DNA of 64,000 bases from Kalmusia sp. IMI 367209 (GCA_027946365.1 JAPEUQ010000008.1:2070234-2134233); one strand, 5' to 3'; shown: positions 49,344 to 62,200, counted from the stretch's first letter. Program-made: numbers and translations. Notes: generated from the letters alone by a model not told the origin.

Positions 49344-51330
49344 TACCCCCTAGATGAGCTTCGTCAGCAGTAAGTCTACAAGGAGTCTATAATAGTAAGC
49401 CTATAATCTAGTAGTAGTAATAAACCTATAAATATATAAGACTCTATTATAATAATTATAATTAGTTATACGTAAGCTCCTTATTAGTTATCCCTAATAA
49501 TTATATACTTTCTTTAAATATTTCTAACCGCCTCTGTACGTGATCGCGTAAATGGTGACTAGGATAATAAACTTATTATAATCTTATACTTTATTTTCTA
49601 CTTTCTTTAACCTCTCTTTAATTATTACGCTAAATCTCTATTTTTATACTTCTTTAGTTTCGTTTTATTTTCGCTCACACTCTTTAAGATCTTAATTATA
49701 GTATATAGTTATCTCTAGACTCTTTATTTTACTAATCTTTTTATCTAGATAACTCTATAGAAAACGCGTGGTCATCCTTATAAATCTATAGTAATCTTAT
49801 TCCTATTACGCTTATTATCTAGTTCTAAGGAAGGTCCTTATAGTTCTAAGATTCTAAGTTAGTCTAACTTATACCTTATTATACTATTAAAAGAGAACTC
49901 TAAATTAGAAAAATAGTAAAGATACTTCTTCGTTAATTAAAAGTAAAGTAATTCTATATAAAAGAAAGATATTAAGAAGCGTTTATAGTACTCCTCGTAA
50001 AGAGTCTTATTAGAGATATATATAAAGTATAATTCTAGTTAATCTAATAATATCTATTTTAATCTTATTAATAGTTCTATTTATTATTATAGTTACTCTT
50101 TAGGTTATAATTATATTAAAGTATAAGTTTCTTTTAAGATTATATGATTTTTTCCACTAATTATCTAGTAGCCCTAAGGATCTTAAGCCTTATATAGCTA
50201 AATATCTTTAAGTTTATTAAGAGGGTTAGACTATAAGTTATTTAAATCTCCGGTTTCGTTTATTAGGCTAATAAATCTTAGAATAAGGATATTAAAGAGT
50301 TATATAATTCTATAAAAGTTATCTTTAACTATATTTATTATAGTCTTCTATATAAGGTTCCCTAGCTCTTACCTAGTAATACTAAGAACTTTAATTAGGT
50401 TAAGATTTCCTTTACTTCTAAGGGCTTACTATAGTTAAAGATTTCTCCTTATATTAAAATCTCTCCTAAGTTCTAGCCATACCATAATCTAAATCTACTT
50501 ATAATAAGACTAGAGATATAATTATAATTAGTAATAGAGATAAGTTAAGTAAAGAAGATAATTATAAGACTACCTCAGTTCTAGTTATTAAGAAGAGTTA
50601 TAAATATAATTCTACTTCTAATACTAATAAGATTTATTCTACTATTAAGAAAATTTATAAGAATATTTTTAAGATTAATTTAAACCTTCTAGAGGAGCTC
50701 TTTAGTAATTAAATTATAAAACCTAAAATTACTAAAGAGTAGCTAAAAGCTATTTATATAGCACTTTAAAGTTAAAAATAAATAGAGAAATATTTTTATT
50801 TCTACTCTAATTACTGTTAAGACTCCCACTAATAGTTATCTCTAACATGATCTTAGTAACGTTTAAGAAATTTAAACTTAGAGTTCCCTATTATTAAATA
50901 GTCTATTAAATCTAATAATTAATTCTATACTCTAAATAATAAGTTTTATTTAGAAATCCTCCTATTATTCTAGTTAAAGCTTACTTCTTTAGTAAACCTT
51001 CTTATATAAGTAACTTTATTACTTCTAACTATACTCTGAGCTAGGGTGTTCCCTTTTCCTATAGTACTTAAGTGATCTATAGTAGTCTTATAGATATATA
51101 GAAACGTACTAAGGCCTATATACTACTTAATAAGTTCTTAAATCTTTTTAAATAGTTAAATAGAGCTTTCACTCTTCCTTAACTTTAGTTAATAGATTTT
51201 TTTATGCTCTTATAGTATTATATTACCCTTAAGCTATATTAGTAGATGATATTCTATAGAGAGCTTAGCTTCTCCTATAATAATTTAATTATGGTTTCTT
51301 CATTAATCTTTCTATTATATAATAATTAAA
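49344..51330. other. E4 accessory region between RNase H and 3' LTR
   Basis: About 2 kb downstream of pol (pol runs leftwards). It is collinear with the same region of E3 and E2, so it is a fixed part of this copia family. Sense frames are stop-rich. The opposite, plus strand shows longer frames, the clearest at 50488-50769. Confidence 0.65.
50488..50769 (+). pseudogene. Antisense accessory frame of copia family E
   Basis: The frame starts around SKSTYNKTRDIIIISNRDKL, continues through VLVIKKSYKYNSTSNTNKIY and KKIYKNIFKINLNLLEELFS, and closes at TAA 50767-50769. In-frame interruptions occur only at 50710 (TAA) and 50740 (TAG). It is Lys/Asn/Ser-rich and hydrophilic, while the sense strand translates to Leu/Ile with stops. 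Frames further left (49900-50480) may be the upstream part. It is antisense to copia pol and inside the element. No domain recognised. Confidence 0.4.
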
Positions 51331-54300
51331 TCTTATAGATTTAGAAGCTTTATAAAATGTATAAACTACTATTTTATTAATAGTTTAGTAAGCCCGTCTA
51401 CTAGCATATTACTTATAGGTAGATAGAAAACTTTAAAAGATCCTTTATATACTCTTATTATAGCCACATATTCTAAATGTTAATATGGCGTAGATACGTA
51501 GTTATATACTTATTTTTCCTATAATAAGCCTAATTATCTACTTATTATTATAGAAAATTCGCTATATATCTCCTAAGTCTAGGTAAACTTTATAAAAGAG
51601 GCGCTTTAGAATTATTACTTCCTTACTTATATACTTTAAAGCTAGAAGTTCTATTTCTATTATAGATATTATTATTATACTTTAGTAAGCTACTTTTTAT
51701 AAGATCGGTCCTCTAAATAGTATAATAATATATTTATAAAAAGATTATTTAGTCTCTAGATTATCTATAAATAAGGTATCTTTATAAATTAATAGATTAG
51801 GGCTATTATACCCTCTATATTAAATGGATTTCTAGCGTGTTCTATATAGAAAAGTAATTATATAATCTATTACTATAAGGTATTCTAGACCTAAATTCAT
51901 AAGAAAGTATAAGAGTTTTAATACTATAAAAGTAATATTTAGTTATATTATAATCACCGTATAAAGTACTAATCTAATATATTTTTAATAAATTTTAATA
52001 TTTCTCTTTATTACTTCCCGGAATATTTTCCAAGCTTTTCTAATAGTAAGGGTATAGCTAGAAAGCTCTTATTAGTATCTAACTTAAACTATTTTATAAT
52101 CTTATTAATATAGATATTATATATTAGGGTAATTATTCTATATTCTTAATCTCTTATAACGCGCATCTCTAAAAACTACTTAATAGATTCTTATTACTCT
52201 ACCTTATATTTTTTATAATCTAATCCTATATTACTTAAACTTCTTACTTATATCTTTCTTAAAAATAAGAAGAATATTATCTATATAGAAGATTACTAAA
52301 ATCCTTTATTTCTTATTAAAGAATAAGTATAATTCTTCTTTTAATATACTAAGCCCTCTAGCTTTAAGTATACCTAAGAACTCCTCATACTAAAGGAGCG
52401 GTAAATCTCTTAAGCTATATAAAGTTTTATTAAGTTTTATATATTTTCTAGCTTTCTTAAAACTATCTAAGAGCTTATAGAATACTAGATTTTCTACTAT
52501 AATATAAATATTTAGAAATATATCTACTATATTATACTAAAAAATCTTTAAATTAAATTTTACTATAATCACTATAGCTATTCTAAAAGAATAGGTTACT
52601 AGAGTAGTTATATATATTAAACTAAGCGTATCTTTTCTTAAAGATTTCCTTTTATAATAATATAAGCTTTATACTTAAGAAAGTACCTATTTTAATTATA
52701 CTTATATATCTAAACCTATTTTAATAGAGTAGGCATTTAGAAGCTTTATCTCGTTAAATTTCTAACTATATCCCTTTCTTTTAAAGTATGTTAATTTCTT
52801 TATAAAGGCTTATTTAAAAGCTTTCTAAGTGAATATATACTTAGCTACTTTTAATTTAAGGGTTCTTTTAGAAGCTCATCCTATATAGATAAATAGAAGG
52901 TACTATTAACTATAGCTTTAAGAGTATAATTAACTCTATAATTAAGTTAATTATAATAAAGGATCGCCGCTCATCCTAGGCCTCTATTATTCTAGGAAAA
53001 ATATATTTATAAAGTTTTACTAAGAATTATTAGATAGATCTATAATTAGTATATAAATACTTTAGTTTATCTTACCCCTTAGTTAATTACTAAATTTAGA
53101 TCTTCTACTTCTCTATTATCTAAGTGGTAAGTATCTATATACTTAATTATCTATAGGAGTATTTCCCTATAGTCTTATATTTATATAAGTAGTATAATTA
53201 CTAACACGTCTTTATCTTTAATATATTAGTAGGTTTACTACTTTGTCTAGGGCTATAGGATCTTCTAACCTAGTTTAAGAGGTAGGCGTTAAACTCTTAG
53301 ATTTATACTAAGGGTATCTTTACCCTCTAGGAGCGGTGTTCCAGTCCTACCTAGTTAATATATATTTAGTTAGGCGCTAATCTCCTAGTAATCCCTTAAT
53401 AGATTATCCCCTAAAATACCTAGTTCTAGTATTCTATTAGGGGTTATAAGTTCTATATTCCTAGATCTCTCTATATAAGCTCTTAACTATTTACTAGTTA
53501 TACTTATAGTCTATATAGAGTCTAATCTTAAGGTTTTATAACTAGAAAACTAGTTAGCCATCTTTTTAATCTACTTAATTTCTTTTCCTTAAGGATCTCC
53601 TTAGTAGTAGATCTAGTTTTAGTACTTACTTACTTAAATAGTTTAGATAGAGAATTAAGGATTTATTTATAGACCTCTTTTAGATTAGCGATTTCTCCTT
53701 TATTAAGAATCTTAATAATCTTCTCTACTTTTTCTTTAGAATCCCTTATTAGAAGTCCCTTCATAGAATAGATTTTTATTAAACATAACGTTATATATTA
53801 TAATCATCTAATTAAGTATTAAAATCTATATTTTATAGATATTAGAAGCTCTATATCTACTAGATATCTAATATAAGCTCTTAAATTTACTTTAAATCCT
53901 CATCTATCGCGCCTGCTTTGCGCGCCCTATTTAAAGGATATATATAATAGTTATAAATAAAGATTCTACTTTAGTCTAGATAGAATTAACTATTATAGCT
54001 CTTATATTATAGGCTTATAATATTAAAAATATTATTAAAATTAGTTATCTAGTACTTCGTTTAGAGATTAAAGACTATAAGTAGTAGAAAATTTATTTAT
54101 AAAAGCTATACTACTATATCTATAATCTTAGACTATAGTTTAATAGAGAGATTTACTTCTATTCTCATTTTAATAGCTTTTATTATAATTTCTTACTCTA
54201 CTCTTTCCGGTGTACCGTTTAGCTTATATATATAAGGTAGTAGCTGGCTAATCTCTATACCTTCTTATTCTACTTAGATCTTATATCTTAATCTCCCTCT

Positions 54301-56400
54301 CTATAGTAGTGTTATAGTATTATTATCCTAGTAAATTATAGTAATAGTAAGTTTATATTTTATTATAATATATTTTATAAAGCTTTTAATTATTATTATA
54401 ATTTCTATAATTATTTTTACTTAGAGGTTATTATTATAGATCTTCCTACTAAACTCTTCTTTATAATTAATAACTAGTTCTCGTTTAATCGTCCTATAGG
54501 CATATTAAATAGATCCTAGGAGATCCTATAAAAGGTCTAGATAATCTTTCCTTAGTTATCTTAAGATTACCTATATAGTATAGATAGTTACGTAATATTT
54601 ATAGTTTAATTATATGATCCCTTTAATCTTATACGTTATATATACTATAGACTAAGGCTTTTAACGCTTTTAAGCCTAGGTGACTAGAGCGTTAATACTA
54701 GAGCTTTTTACTATTTATTTTTAGTATATTATATATTATTCATGTTTAACTAATCGCATTATATTTATTATTAATAGATAGTAGAGGATTAGTTTATATT
54801 CCAAAAACGTAAGATTATATTTATAGCTTAGCTTAGCTAAAATAATACTCTATTCTATAGTTTCTATATATAGTATATTATTTAAGCTAAGGTATTAGAT
54901 CCCCGTCTTCTTTAAACGAGCCTAATACTATATTAATATAAAAACCTTTAATAATCTTTATATCTTTAAGTAATAGATCTTTAGATTAAACTTTATTTAC
55001 TATATAGTACTCTTTTAAGAAGTCTTTCTCTAATTCTTAAGATTAGAAACGCTTATATTTCTACTTCTACGCTCTAAATTATAGATGGCTTCTTAAATAT
55101 TCTAGATACTAGTAAAGCGTAATTATTAATAAGGTATACTATAGCTCCTCTATCTAGAATTATATTCTCTAAGAAAGGATGAGCACCGAAAGTTATAATA
55201 GAATATATATTTATAGTATTATTATTAGATTAAGGAAGTTTATCTAGGTTTATAAGTATAGTAATTATTATTCCTAGAAATTTTAGAATTAGTATAGTAT
55301 AGCTGATCCATCCTTCTTTAGTTATCTTAATATATAGATTATTCTATTTAGTTTAGTAAGACGATTAAGGATCGTCTTCTTTTTTTATTTAGAGAGTAAT
55401 ATAGGTTATACCCTAATAATAATAATCCTATAATAGCTAGTTATAGATATTTATAGATTATTAAATCCTATTTATATTTTCTATTCTTATAGGTAGGGCT
55501 TCTCTAGTTTCCCCTACGCTTTATTATCTTTATTAATCTAGCTTATTTTACATCTAAGCTTTATCCCATAAAAGTAGAGAATACTTCTAAGGCTTTTCCA
55601 TTATTTATTCGGAGCGTATATTCTTATAATAATAAGAAAAAGATCTTTTAACTTATATTAGATTAAGGATTTATTATCTAGAATTTAGTTTTAAATAATA
55701 CGTTGATTTATAGATCATACTTAATCTAGCGCGATCCTAGAAGTTAATATATCTAGAAAAATTATATACTATAAGCTCCCCTTAATATAGTAATCTTATA
55801 GGTTTTGGCTTTATTATAGATAAGTAGCTAGTCCTTATACTAGGTTTTAGAATTTGGCCTAGCGTTCTTGGCCTTTTAAGGTAAGTATAGTATTAAGCTT
55901 AAACTAGGTTTTTTATATTAACTTTAGTTAGTATAAGATTATTCTTTAAAGCTTATATAAGAGCTTATAACGTTAATTTATCCTTACTTACTAATTTAAT
56001 TATTATAGGAGTAAGGAGATTAGGAGATACTATAGTATAGACTTAGTTCTAGATATTTTATACTCTTAACATAGTATTAACTATTCCGTCATTTATAATC
56101 TATGCTTAGTAAGTTTAAGATTATAACTTTTTAGCTACTTATTAGAATACTTATTAATTAACTTAAATATATTAGTATTATATCATTAATCATTTTAGCG
56201 TTATAAGTATTTAGGTCTATTTAATCTTATACTCCGCGGTTTTTGGCGTAGAATTAAAGCTATACATACTAGTAGGACTAGCTTATATAATCTATAAGTT
56301 AATATCTTCCTATTAGGATTATCATATTAGTTATTTTTATAAATAGAAGAGTTAATCGATCTTTAAGATTAGAGTGGTAAAGAAATATAGTAATCCTTAA
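51330..56400 (-). pseudogene. gag-pol: Copia gag-pol of E4
   Basis: Reading leftwards, gag and protease lie at about 56400-54800, integrase to about 53700, RT to about 51900 and RNase H to about 51370. RNase H ends with FKVFYLPISNMLVDGLTK-like sequence (near 51440-51385), the copia ADxLTKPL signature. The RT site near 52292-52268 is Y-I-D-N. The site corresponding to the X2 insertion in E1 is intact near 52780-52795. TAA/TAG interruptions throughout. Confidence 0.84.
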
Positions 56401-56453
56401 TATCTAAAGTATATAGGAGAACTTTCTATATTCTAAAGCGCTAGGCTTATAAC

Positions 56454-56660
56454 TATAAAATTAATATTAGATTACTATTTTTAGTAAACGAATTGATCAG
56501 ATTACTATATAAGAAATATAAGCTAAATAGGCAGAATTTATAGATTATAAAATCTTCTATTTATAAAACTCTAAGCATTTAGTATTTAGATTATTAGAAT
56601 CCTTTGGATCGTGATCGTTCCGTTGCTTAAAGCTCAACCTAGAGCCTCATGTCTACGATA
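56454..56660 (-). repeat. 5' LTR of E4
   Basis: On its strand it starts tatcgtagacatgaggctc, the least mutated start in the family, and ends attaattttata. Confidence 0.94.
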
Positions 56661-56665
56661 AATAA

Positions 56666-57051
56666 GAAATCTAGAGATAGCTATATATTATAATTAAAAT
56701 CTTAAAGAGCGTAAGCGAAAATAAAATAAAACTAAAAGAGTATAAAAATAGAGATCTAATATAATAATTAAAAGAGAGATTAAAGAGAATAGAGAAGATA
56801 AAAGTATAAGATTATAATAAATTTATTATTTTAGTTACTTATTTACGCGATCATATATAAGGCGGTTAAAAGTATTTAAAGAAGTATATATAATTACTAG
56901 AGATAACTAATAAGAAACTTATATATAACTAATTATAATTATTATAATAAAGAGTTTTATATATTTATAGACTTACTACTATTACTAGATTATAGACTTA
57001 CTATTATAGGTTTCTTATAGACTTACTACTAACGAAGCTCATTTAGGGGTA
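56666..57051 (+). other. E2 accessory region, remainder
   Basis: It resumes gaaatctagagatagc..., collinear with E3 41100-41487, and ends with the purine tract catttaggggta before the 3' LTR of E2. Confidence 0.8.
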
Positions 57052-57255
57052 TATTATAGATATAAGGCTTTAAGTTAAACTTTAAGTAATAGAATAATTA
57101 TAATCTAAAAATTTTAATAATCTAAAATATTAAACGTTTAGAGTTTTATAATTAGAAGATCTCACGATCTATAATTCTATCTATCTAGCTTATATTTTTA
57201 TATAGCAATCTAATCAATTGCTTACTAAAAATAATAATCTAATATTAACTCTATA
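57052..57255 (+). repeat. 3' LTR of E2
   Basis: 204 bp, highly RIP-mutated relative to the other family LTRs. It ends ttaactctata and is followed by ataat. Confidence 0.9.
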
Positions 57256-57605
57256 ATAATTTATTATTATATAAAACTTTAAAAGGAAATTAAGTAAACT
57301 AGCTTTAATCTATTCCTTCTAGGAGTTTTATAGACTACTAGTATAAGCTTAAAATATTTTACTTATATTAATAAAGTATATATAGCGTAAGTATTAAGTC
57401 TTTTAGATATATTATACGAATATAGTAATATATTTAATAAAGAAGTAGTATCTACTCTTCTAAAATTTAAAGAATTTAACTATATAATTCCTATTATAAA
57501 GGGGAAGGAATCTTTCTATAGACCTTTATATAATCTTTTAATACATAAGCTATTAGAATTAAATATAGTAGTGAGTATTCCTTAAGTAATAATAAGATTA
57601 AAATC
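57256..57605 (+). pseudogene. Ty3/gypsy fragment (protease-RT linker)
   Basis: The plus strand reads LDILYEYSNIFNKEVVSTLL, then KFKEFNYIIPIIKGKESFYR and PLYNLL, matching the gypsy pre-RT segment (F....A..LP......H.I....G..PPYRPLYNLS). It stops abruptly near the K LTR. It resembles the linker of G and H but is not obviously the same family. It has no ends, so it is a truncated scrap left by later insertions or rearrangement. Confidence 0.7.
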
Positions 57606-57643
57606 TATCTTTTACCCTCTATCTTCCCCCGCGTTTTAAAGGG

Positions 57644-57966
57644 TGTTATGTTAGCGCGTTCCTAACGCCTCGCTTACGCAGCGCTTTTAGTAAGGAACCA
57701 TTATATAATTATATTATTATGGGATTATGTACTTTACTTCTTATAACTATCCCCTCTTTTACTAATGATTATCTTAGCTACTTATAATTTACTTTTTATA
57801 TAATAGATTTATAGTACTATAATGGGGTAATACTGTCACCTCACCGTCGCTCTATAGTGAGGCAGTTACTATATCTATTATTATAGTAAAGTAGAGGTTG
57901 GTGAAATTACTATTATTATTAGGGATAATAGTAGTAAGGAGAGAAATATATATTCTTAAGCCTCTA
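57644..57966 (-). repeat. Probable 3' LTR of K
   Basis: On the plus strand it begins tgttatgttagcgcg and ends cctcta. Beyond it lies ccgcttctatctc(t)n, whose reverse is a long purine tract, as expected next to a 3' LTR. The partner LTR is outside the window, so the ends are tentative. Confidence 0.5.
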
Positions 57967-58041
57967 CCGCTTCTATCTCTTTTTTTTTTTTCTTTTTAGC
58001 TTAAATTCGTTATTAACTCCTTACGTCTTACTATTATTATT

Positions 58042-59251
58042 ATGTCGTTTAACCCTCTCCTATCTATTACTACGACCTTAGTATCTCTAGATACTTCTAT
58101 TATAGATTTACTCTTTAATTATACTTCGCTGTTGCTAATCCTTTATATAGACTCCTCTCTCTTATTATCTTATCTTAGAGGTAAAACTCTAGTAGTCTTA
58201 TTATCTCTACTATTTAAAGCGCATCGGCGCTAAAGAATAAAAAGTATAACGTCCTCCCCTATAAGAAGTATACGTATTACGTGAGCTTATATAAACCTTA
58301 TAAGTCTATCTCTATTAATTTTATAAGAGAGGTAAATACCCTACTCTACGCCACTAAGGCCCTTATGCTTCCTGGTGATGATAACGCCATTATATATAGG
58401 GCTCTCCTAGACTCTTATAAAGACTATAAGGCCCTAATAGAGGATACCTTATAAAAGGAGGCGAAGTGGGATGGTATCTATAAGCTAATTAGAATAGAGG
58501 TTATCCTTCTTTAAATAGATATAACTAATTATTTTACTACCACTACTAAAGGTATTTTAGATATCTTTTACTTTTTAATATATCCTTTCTCTTTTATTAG
58601 GTATTCTACTATTGTTTTAACGTTGAGTAGTTTAGGTAGACGCCTCTTAACTCTATTAATATATAGACTAATCTTTTATCTATCGCCTCTATATTACCTC
58701 CGTCTCACTCTCCTATTACCCCCCTTATTAAATATTATTAAATTATTACTTTAGGAGGAAGCTTCCGCTTCTTCTCTATTAACTTTAAGTAGTAGCTCTA
58801 CTAATTTATAGTTAAGTAATACTAACTTACCGCTAGAGGAATAAGGAGGAGGAGAGGTAGATTAGGGGGTAGTAGTTATACTAAGCCTAATTCCTATGTT
58901 TTATTTCACCTCCTATTCTACCCTTTATCCTATTTCTATCTGGATCCTTGTGTTTCCGCCTCCTTTCTACTCCTCCCTTAGTAGTATACTGCGTTGGGGT
59001 TAGTACTCTAGTAAGTCTTTATAAATAGGCGCCGCTTATAAAGCTACCGCTTCTATAAGGAAGTAAAAGTGTAGCGATAGTACGCTATCTATAAAGTATA
59101 TTAAGAAGGCCTCCTCTACTAGCTAGTAGAAGAAGAAGAAGAAGGATTTAGCGTTCTTAGTTTTAGTGCCTAAGGCCCTAGCTCCCACCAGTGGTAAGGG
59201 CAGGGGTAAGGATAAGGGTAAAGATAAGACTAAAGCCTAAGTTACCTTATA
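58042..59251 (+). pseudogene. Opposite-strand accessory ORF of element K, unidentified
   Basis: An ATG at 58042 opens 63 codons (MSFNPLLSITTTLVSLDTSI...). Another frame then dominates from 58242 to 59251, about 335 codons with roughly fifteen TAA/TAG and no TGA. Legible parts are KKYNVLPYKKYTYYVSLYKP, INFIREVNTLLYATKALMLP, DDNAIIYRALLDSYKDYKAL and a Ser/Lys/Gly-rich tail (KKKKDLAF, TSGKGRGKDKGKDKTKA). A basic KG(R/K)-repeat tail suggests nucleic-acid or chromatin binding; that is inference. It ends tail-to-tail with K pol. It may instead be gag of another element or an intron-containing captured gene. Confidence 0.5.
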
Positions 59252-62200
59252 GTATAGCCACTTCTAGTTTCTCTAAACGTATAATATTCGCGTAGTAAAG
59301 TTAATATTATAGTAATAGTCTTTAGACCTTATTAAAAATAAAATTTTATATCTTTCTATTCTTTTTCTAATTAAACTATAATGTTAGCTCGCTATTAATA
59401 TCTTTTTTAGATACTTATTAGTTAAATTCTTCTGCCTAGTCTTTCTATTTAACTAAGTACTATATTACTCCCTTATTTTTTCTCTTACCTAATAGCTAGT
59501 TAACTTTATATTATTTCTCTTACTCCTTACCATTATTAAGGTTAATAGAGTTAGGAGGTTTAGGATTATCTTTTAGCCTTTTCCGATATGGCTTTAGTAC
59601 TAAGGTATAAAATATAGGGTGAATCCTTAAACCTAGCGGTAAGTGGAGCCTATAAGTCTATTTACCTATAGGTTCTATTATTAAAAACGGCCTAATATAT
59701 CATGGAGATAACTTTTTACTTAAATACTATAGCTTTAAGTTCTTGGTTAATAATAGAGACTTACTTTTTATTTTAAATATTTATAACTTATACTTCTTAT
59801 CGTAGTACCGTTTTTGGGCTTTTACTACGATAGCCTACTATTCTTCTAGTTTCTAATAGTCTCCTTTTAGATAACTTATCTATTCTATAATAGAGAGGAT
59901 ATTAGGTCACGCTATCGTTTCGCAGTTAAGTCGTGGGTAAAACCTATAGTATATAAAGAATAGAGTATCCTATAGTTACGTTTTTAAATTATTATATGCG
60001 AACTCTACTAAGGGTAGTAGGTATAGCTAGTTCTTTTAATCCTCTAATATATATATTTATAGATATTATTCTAGGGGTTTAGTTTTATTATTCCGTCTAC
60101 CTATTAGTTTATAGATAGAAGGTAGTACTAACTATTACTTTACCTTTATTATAAAGTAGAACTCTAACCAGAACGCTAATATAAATATAGGTTTTTTATT
60201 TAATATTATACCTTTTGGAAATCTAAAAAATCTAATAATCTAAGTCTATAAAGATATTAGTTAGACTAGCTTTACGTTTATATCTTTTTGTTATAGAGAG
60301 ATAGTATATTATCTTAGTATAGTAATTAACTACCATGAGGATCGCATTATAGACGTAGCTATGGCGTCTCTTAGTAGTAGTCCTGTAATAAAATCTATAA
60401 TTGCTCTTACTATAGTCCTATAGGTATAGATAATGGAGTTAAGCTTCCCTATAGGAGCTGCTTTGGCACTTTTATCATAAGTATACTACGTAGGAGTTGT
60501 ACTATACTCCTTTACTATAGTCTTTATATTTAGCTAAAAGTATTAATAATTTATTAGTTTTAGGGTCTTTACCTACCTAAATAGCCTATTAATAGGTTAT
60601 TATAATAGCTATTTTATAGGATTTTCCGCCTAAGCGTCGCTTATTTAGCATATATACCCTATTTCTATAAGTAGTATGCCTCTCTTCTTAACTTCTACTA
60701 TTCTAACCGTCTACCCCTGCCTCGCCTTTATGGCGATAAGGTGATATTAGTATATTTTTATATTTATAAATATATTAGAGTTTATAACTTTTAGATTAGT
60801 TTTAGGAGTAATTTATCTAGTAATTTATATATTTATTATTAGATCTTTAGGGCCTCTTGAGCCTGCCGTCTAGTTACCTACCTTAATGTAATATAGTACT
60901 AACTTCTAATAACTTAGACTAGCTTTAGCTATTCATAATTCCTCTTTAGGCGTTACTATATTAGTTATTTCCCCTATCCTTATTAGGATTGAGTTATAGA
61001 AAGCCTATATTGGATTATTTTTCTTTATCTTCTACTGCCGGTTCTGGGACCATAGAAATATAGACTAGTATTCTTCATTTAGTAGACTCTATAGTGTTAG
61101 GAGTATATCTCTATCTAGAGATGTTATCTTTCTATTTATATCTATTAGTTATCTTAATAGTCTATCTATAGGGTTAGTCTTTTCTATCTTATACTTTATC
61201 TTAAAGTTATATACTGCTAGAAGACCATCTACCTAGTCTATCTACGTGATAGGGCTTTCATTCTTATAAAGCTACGTAAGTTATTATAGTCCATAAGGAC
61301 TTCTAGGGTATATACTAGTTTAATATAGTAACGTTAGTGCTTTATTGTCTTTATAATAGCTACTAGTTCTAAATTATATATAGTATTCTACTTTATCAGC
61401 GTTAACTTTGATGACTAAGAATATAATAGGGTAGCTAACTCTATTTCTACCTTTATGAAGATTTCTATTAATCTATAGATTACAGGCGTCCGTTTTTAGG
61501 TATAAATGGTATTATAGGATTATAATATTATAAGTAGTACTGTTAAAGGCGTTATATAGCTGGCACTTTACTATTCTTAGCATCTATAGTCTATCTAAAG
61601 GAGTTCCACTTCTTTTCTTTTTTAGAATCTTTTAGTAGATCCCGTGATAGGCTTTATAATAGGGGAGAATTCTTTAATAAATCATCTATAAGTTTATAAA
61701 ACCTATAAATACTTAAATATTCTTAGTAGATTTAATCTTTAGCTAGGCTAATATTATTTCTATCTGCTTTATTTATCTACACGCCGTCGAGTCGCACGAT
61801 AAACCCAGAAACTTAAATTTTACTCAGTTCTAAAGATGTATTTCTTTAGTTTATAAATAGCTATATTATTATAGCCTCTAAGGACTTTTTATACGTACTT
61901 CTAGTGGTTTTTCCCTTTTTCTCGAAAAGATAAGGATATTATCCAGATAGACTATATAAAAAAGATGTCAGCATATCTATTAATATATAGTTAATATAGC
62001 CTAAAAAGTTACTAGGCGTTAGTGAGGCTGGAAAGGTATTATTATATACTTAAAGTGGCTGTATATAAAACGCTGTCTTCTACTTATCACCTCACTAGAT
62101 TTATATTTAGTAATAGGTATCCTTATGGTCTGTAGCTTATAGTGCACTAAGCCTAATAGCCTATATTAGTATTTTACTAATTAGTGATAAGGCTAGTTTG

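Larger units (their letters stand above)
49137..56660 (-). mobile_element. Ty1/copia element E4, complete structure
   Basis: It is 7524 bp on the minus strand, with 207-bp LTRs at 56454-56660 (5') and 49137-49343 (3') and an aataa duplication. It is inserted in the accessory region of E2. Next to the 3' LTR is the tract whose minus-strand reading is ctaggggg. It is collinear with E3 over its length. It keeps more CpG/CpA/TpG than E2 in places, such as cgcgtggtcatcc near 49758, so it is probably a late arrival. Confidence 0.96.
19484..57255 (+). mobile_element. Ty1/copia element E2, expanded by nested insertions
   Basis: The parts in order are 5' LTR 19484-19690; gag and protease 19691-21236; integrase, RT, RNase H and part of the 3' region 43920-49136; the rest of the 3' region 56666-57051; and 3' LTR 57052-57255. 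The gaps are filled by gypsy G and copia E4. Subtracting both leaves about 7.56 kb, matching E3 (7557 bp) and E4 (7524 bp). The 5' side abuts hAT copy B (attac) but the 3' side abuts a gypsy scrap (ataat), so no clean target duplication is seen. It must be older than G and E4. Confidence 0.88.

Noticed and set aside
58042..58233. The 63-codon plus-strand frame as a stand-alone small gene
   Set aside because: It sits at the head of a longer decayed frame inside element K and looks like a hydrophobic fragment; kept only as part of that entry.
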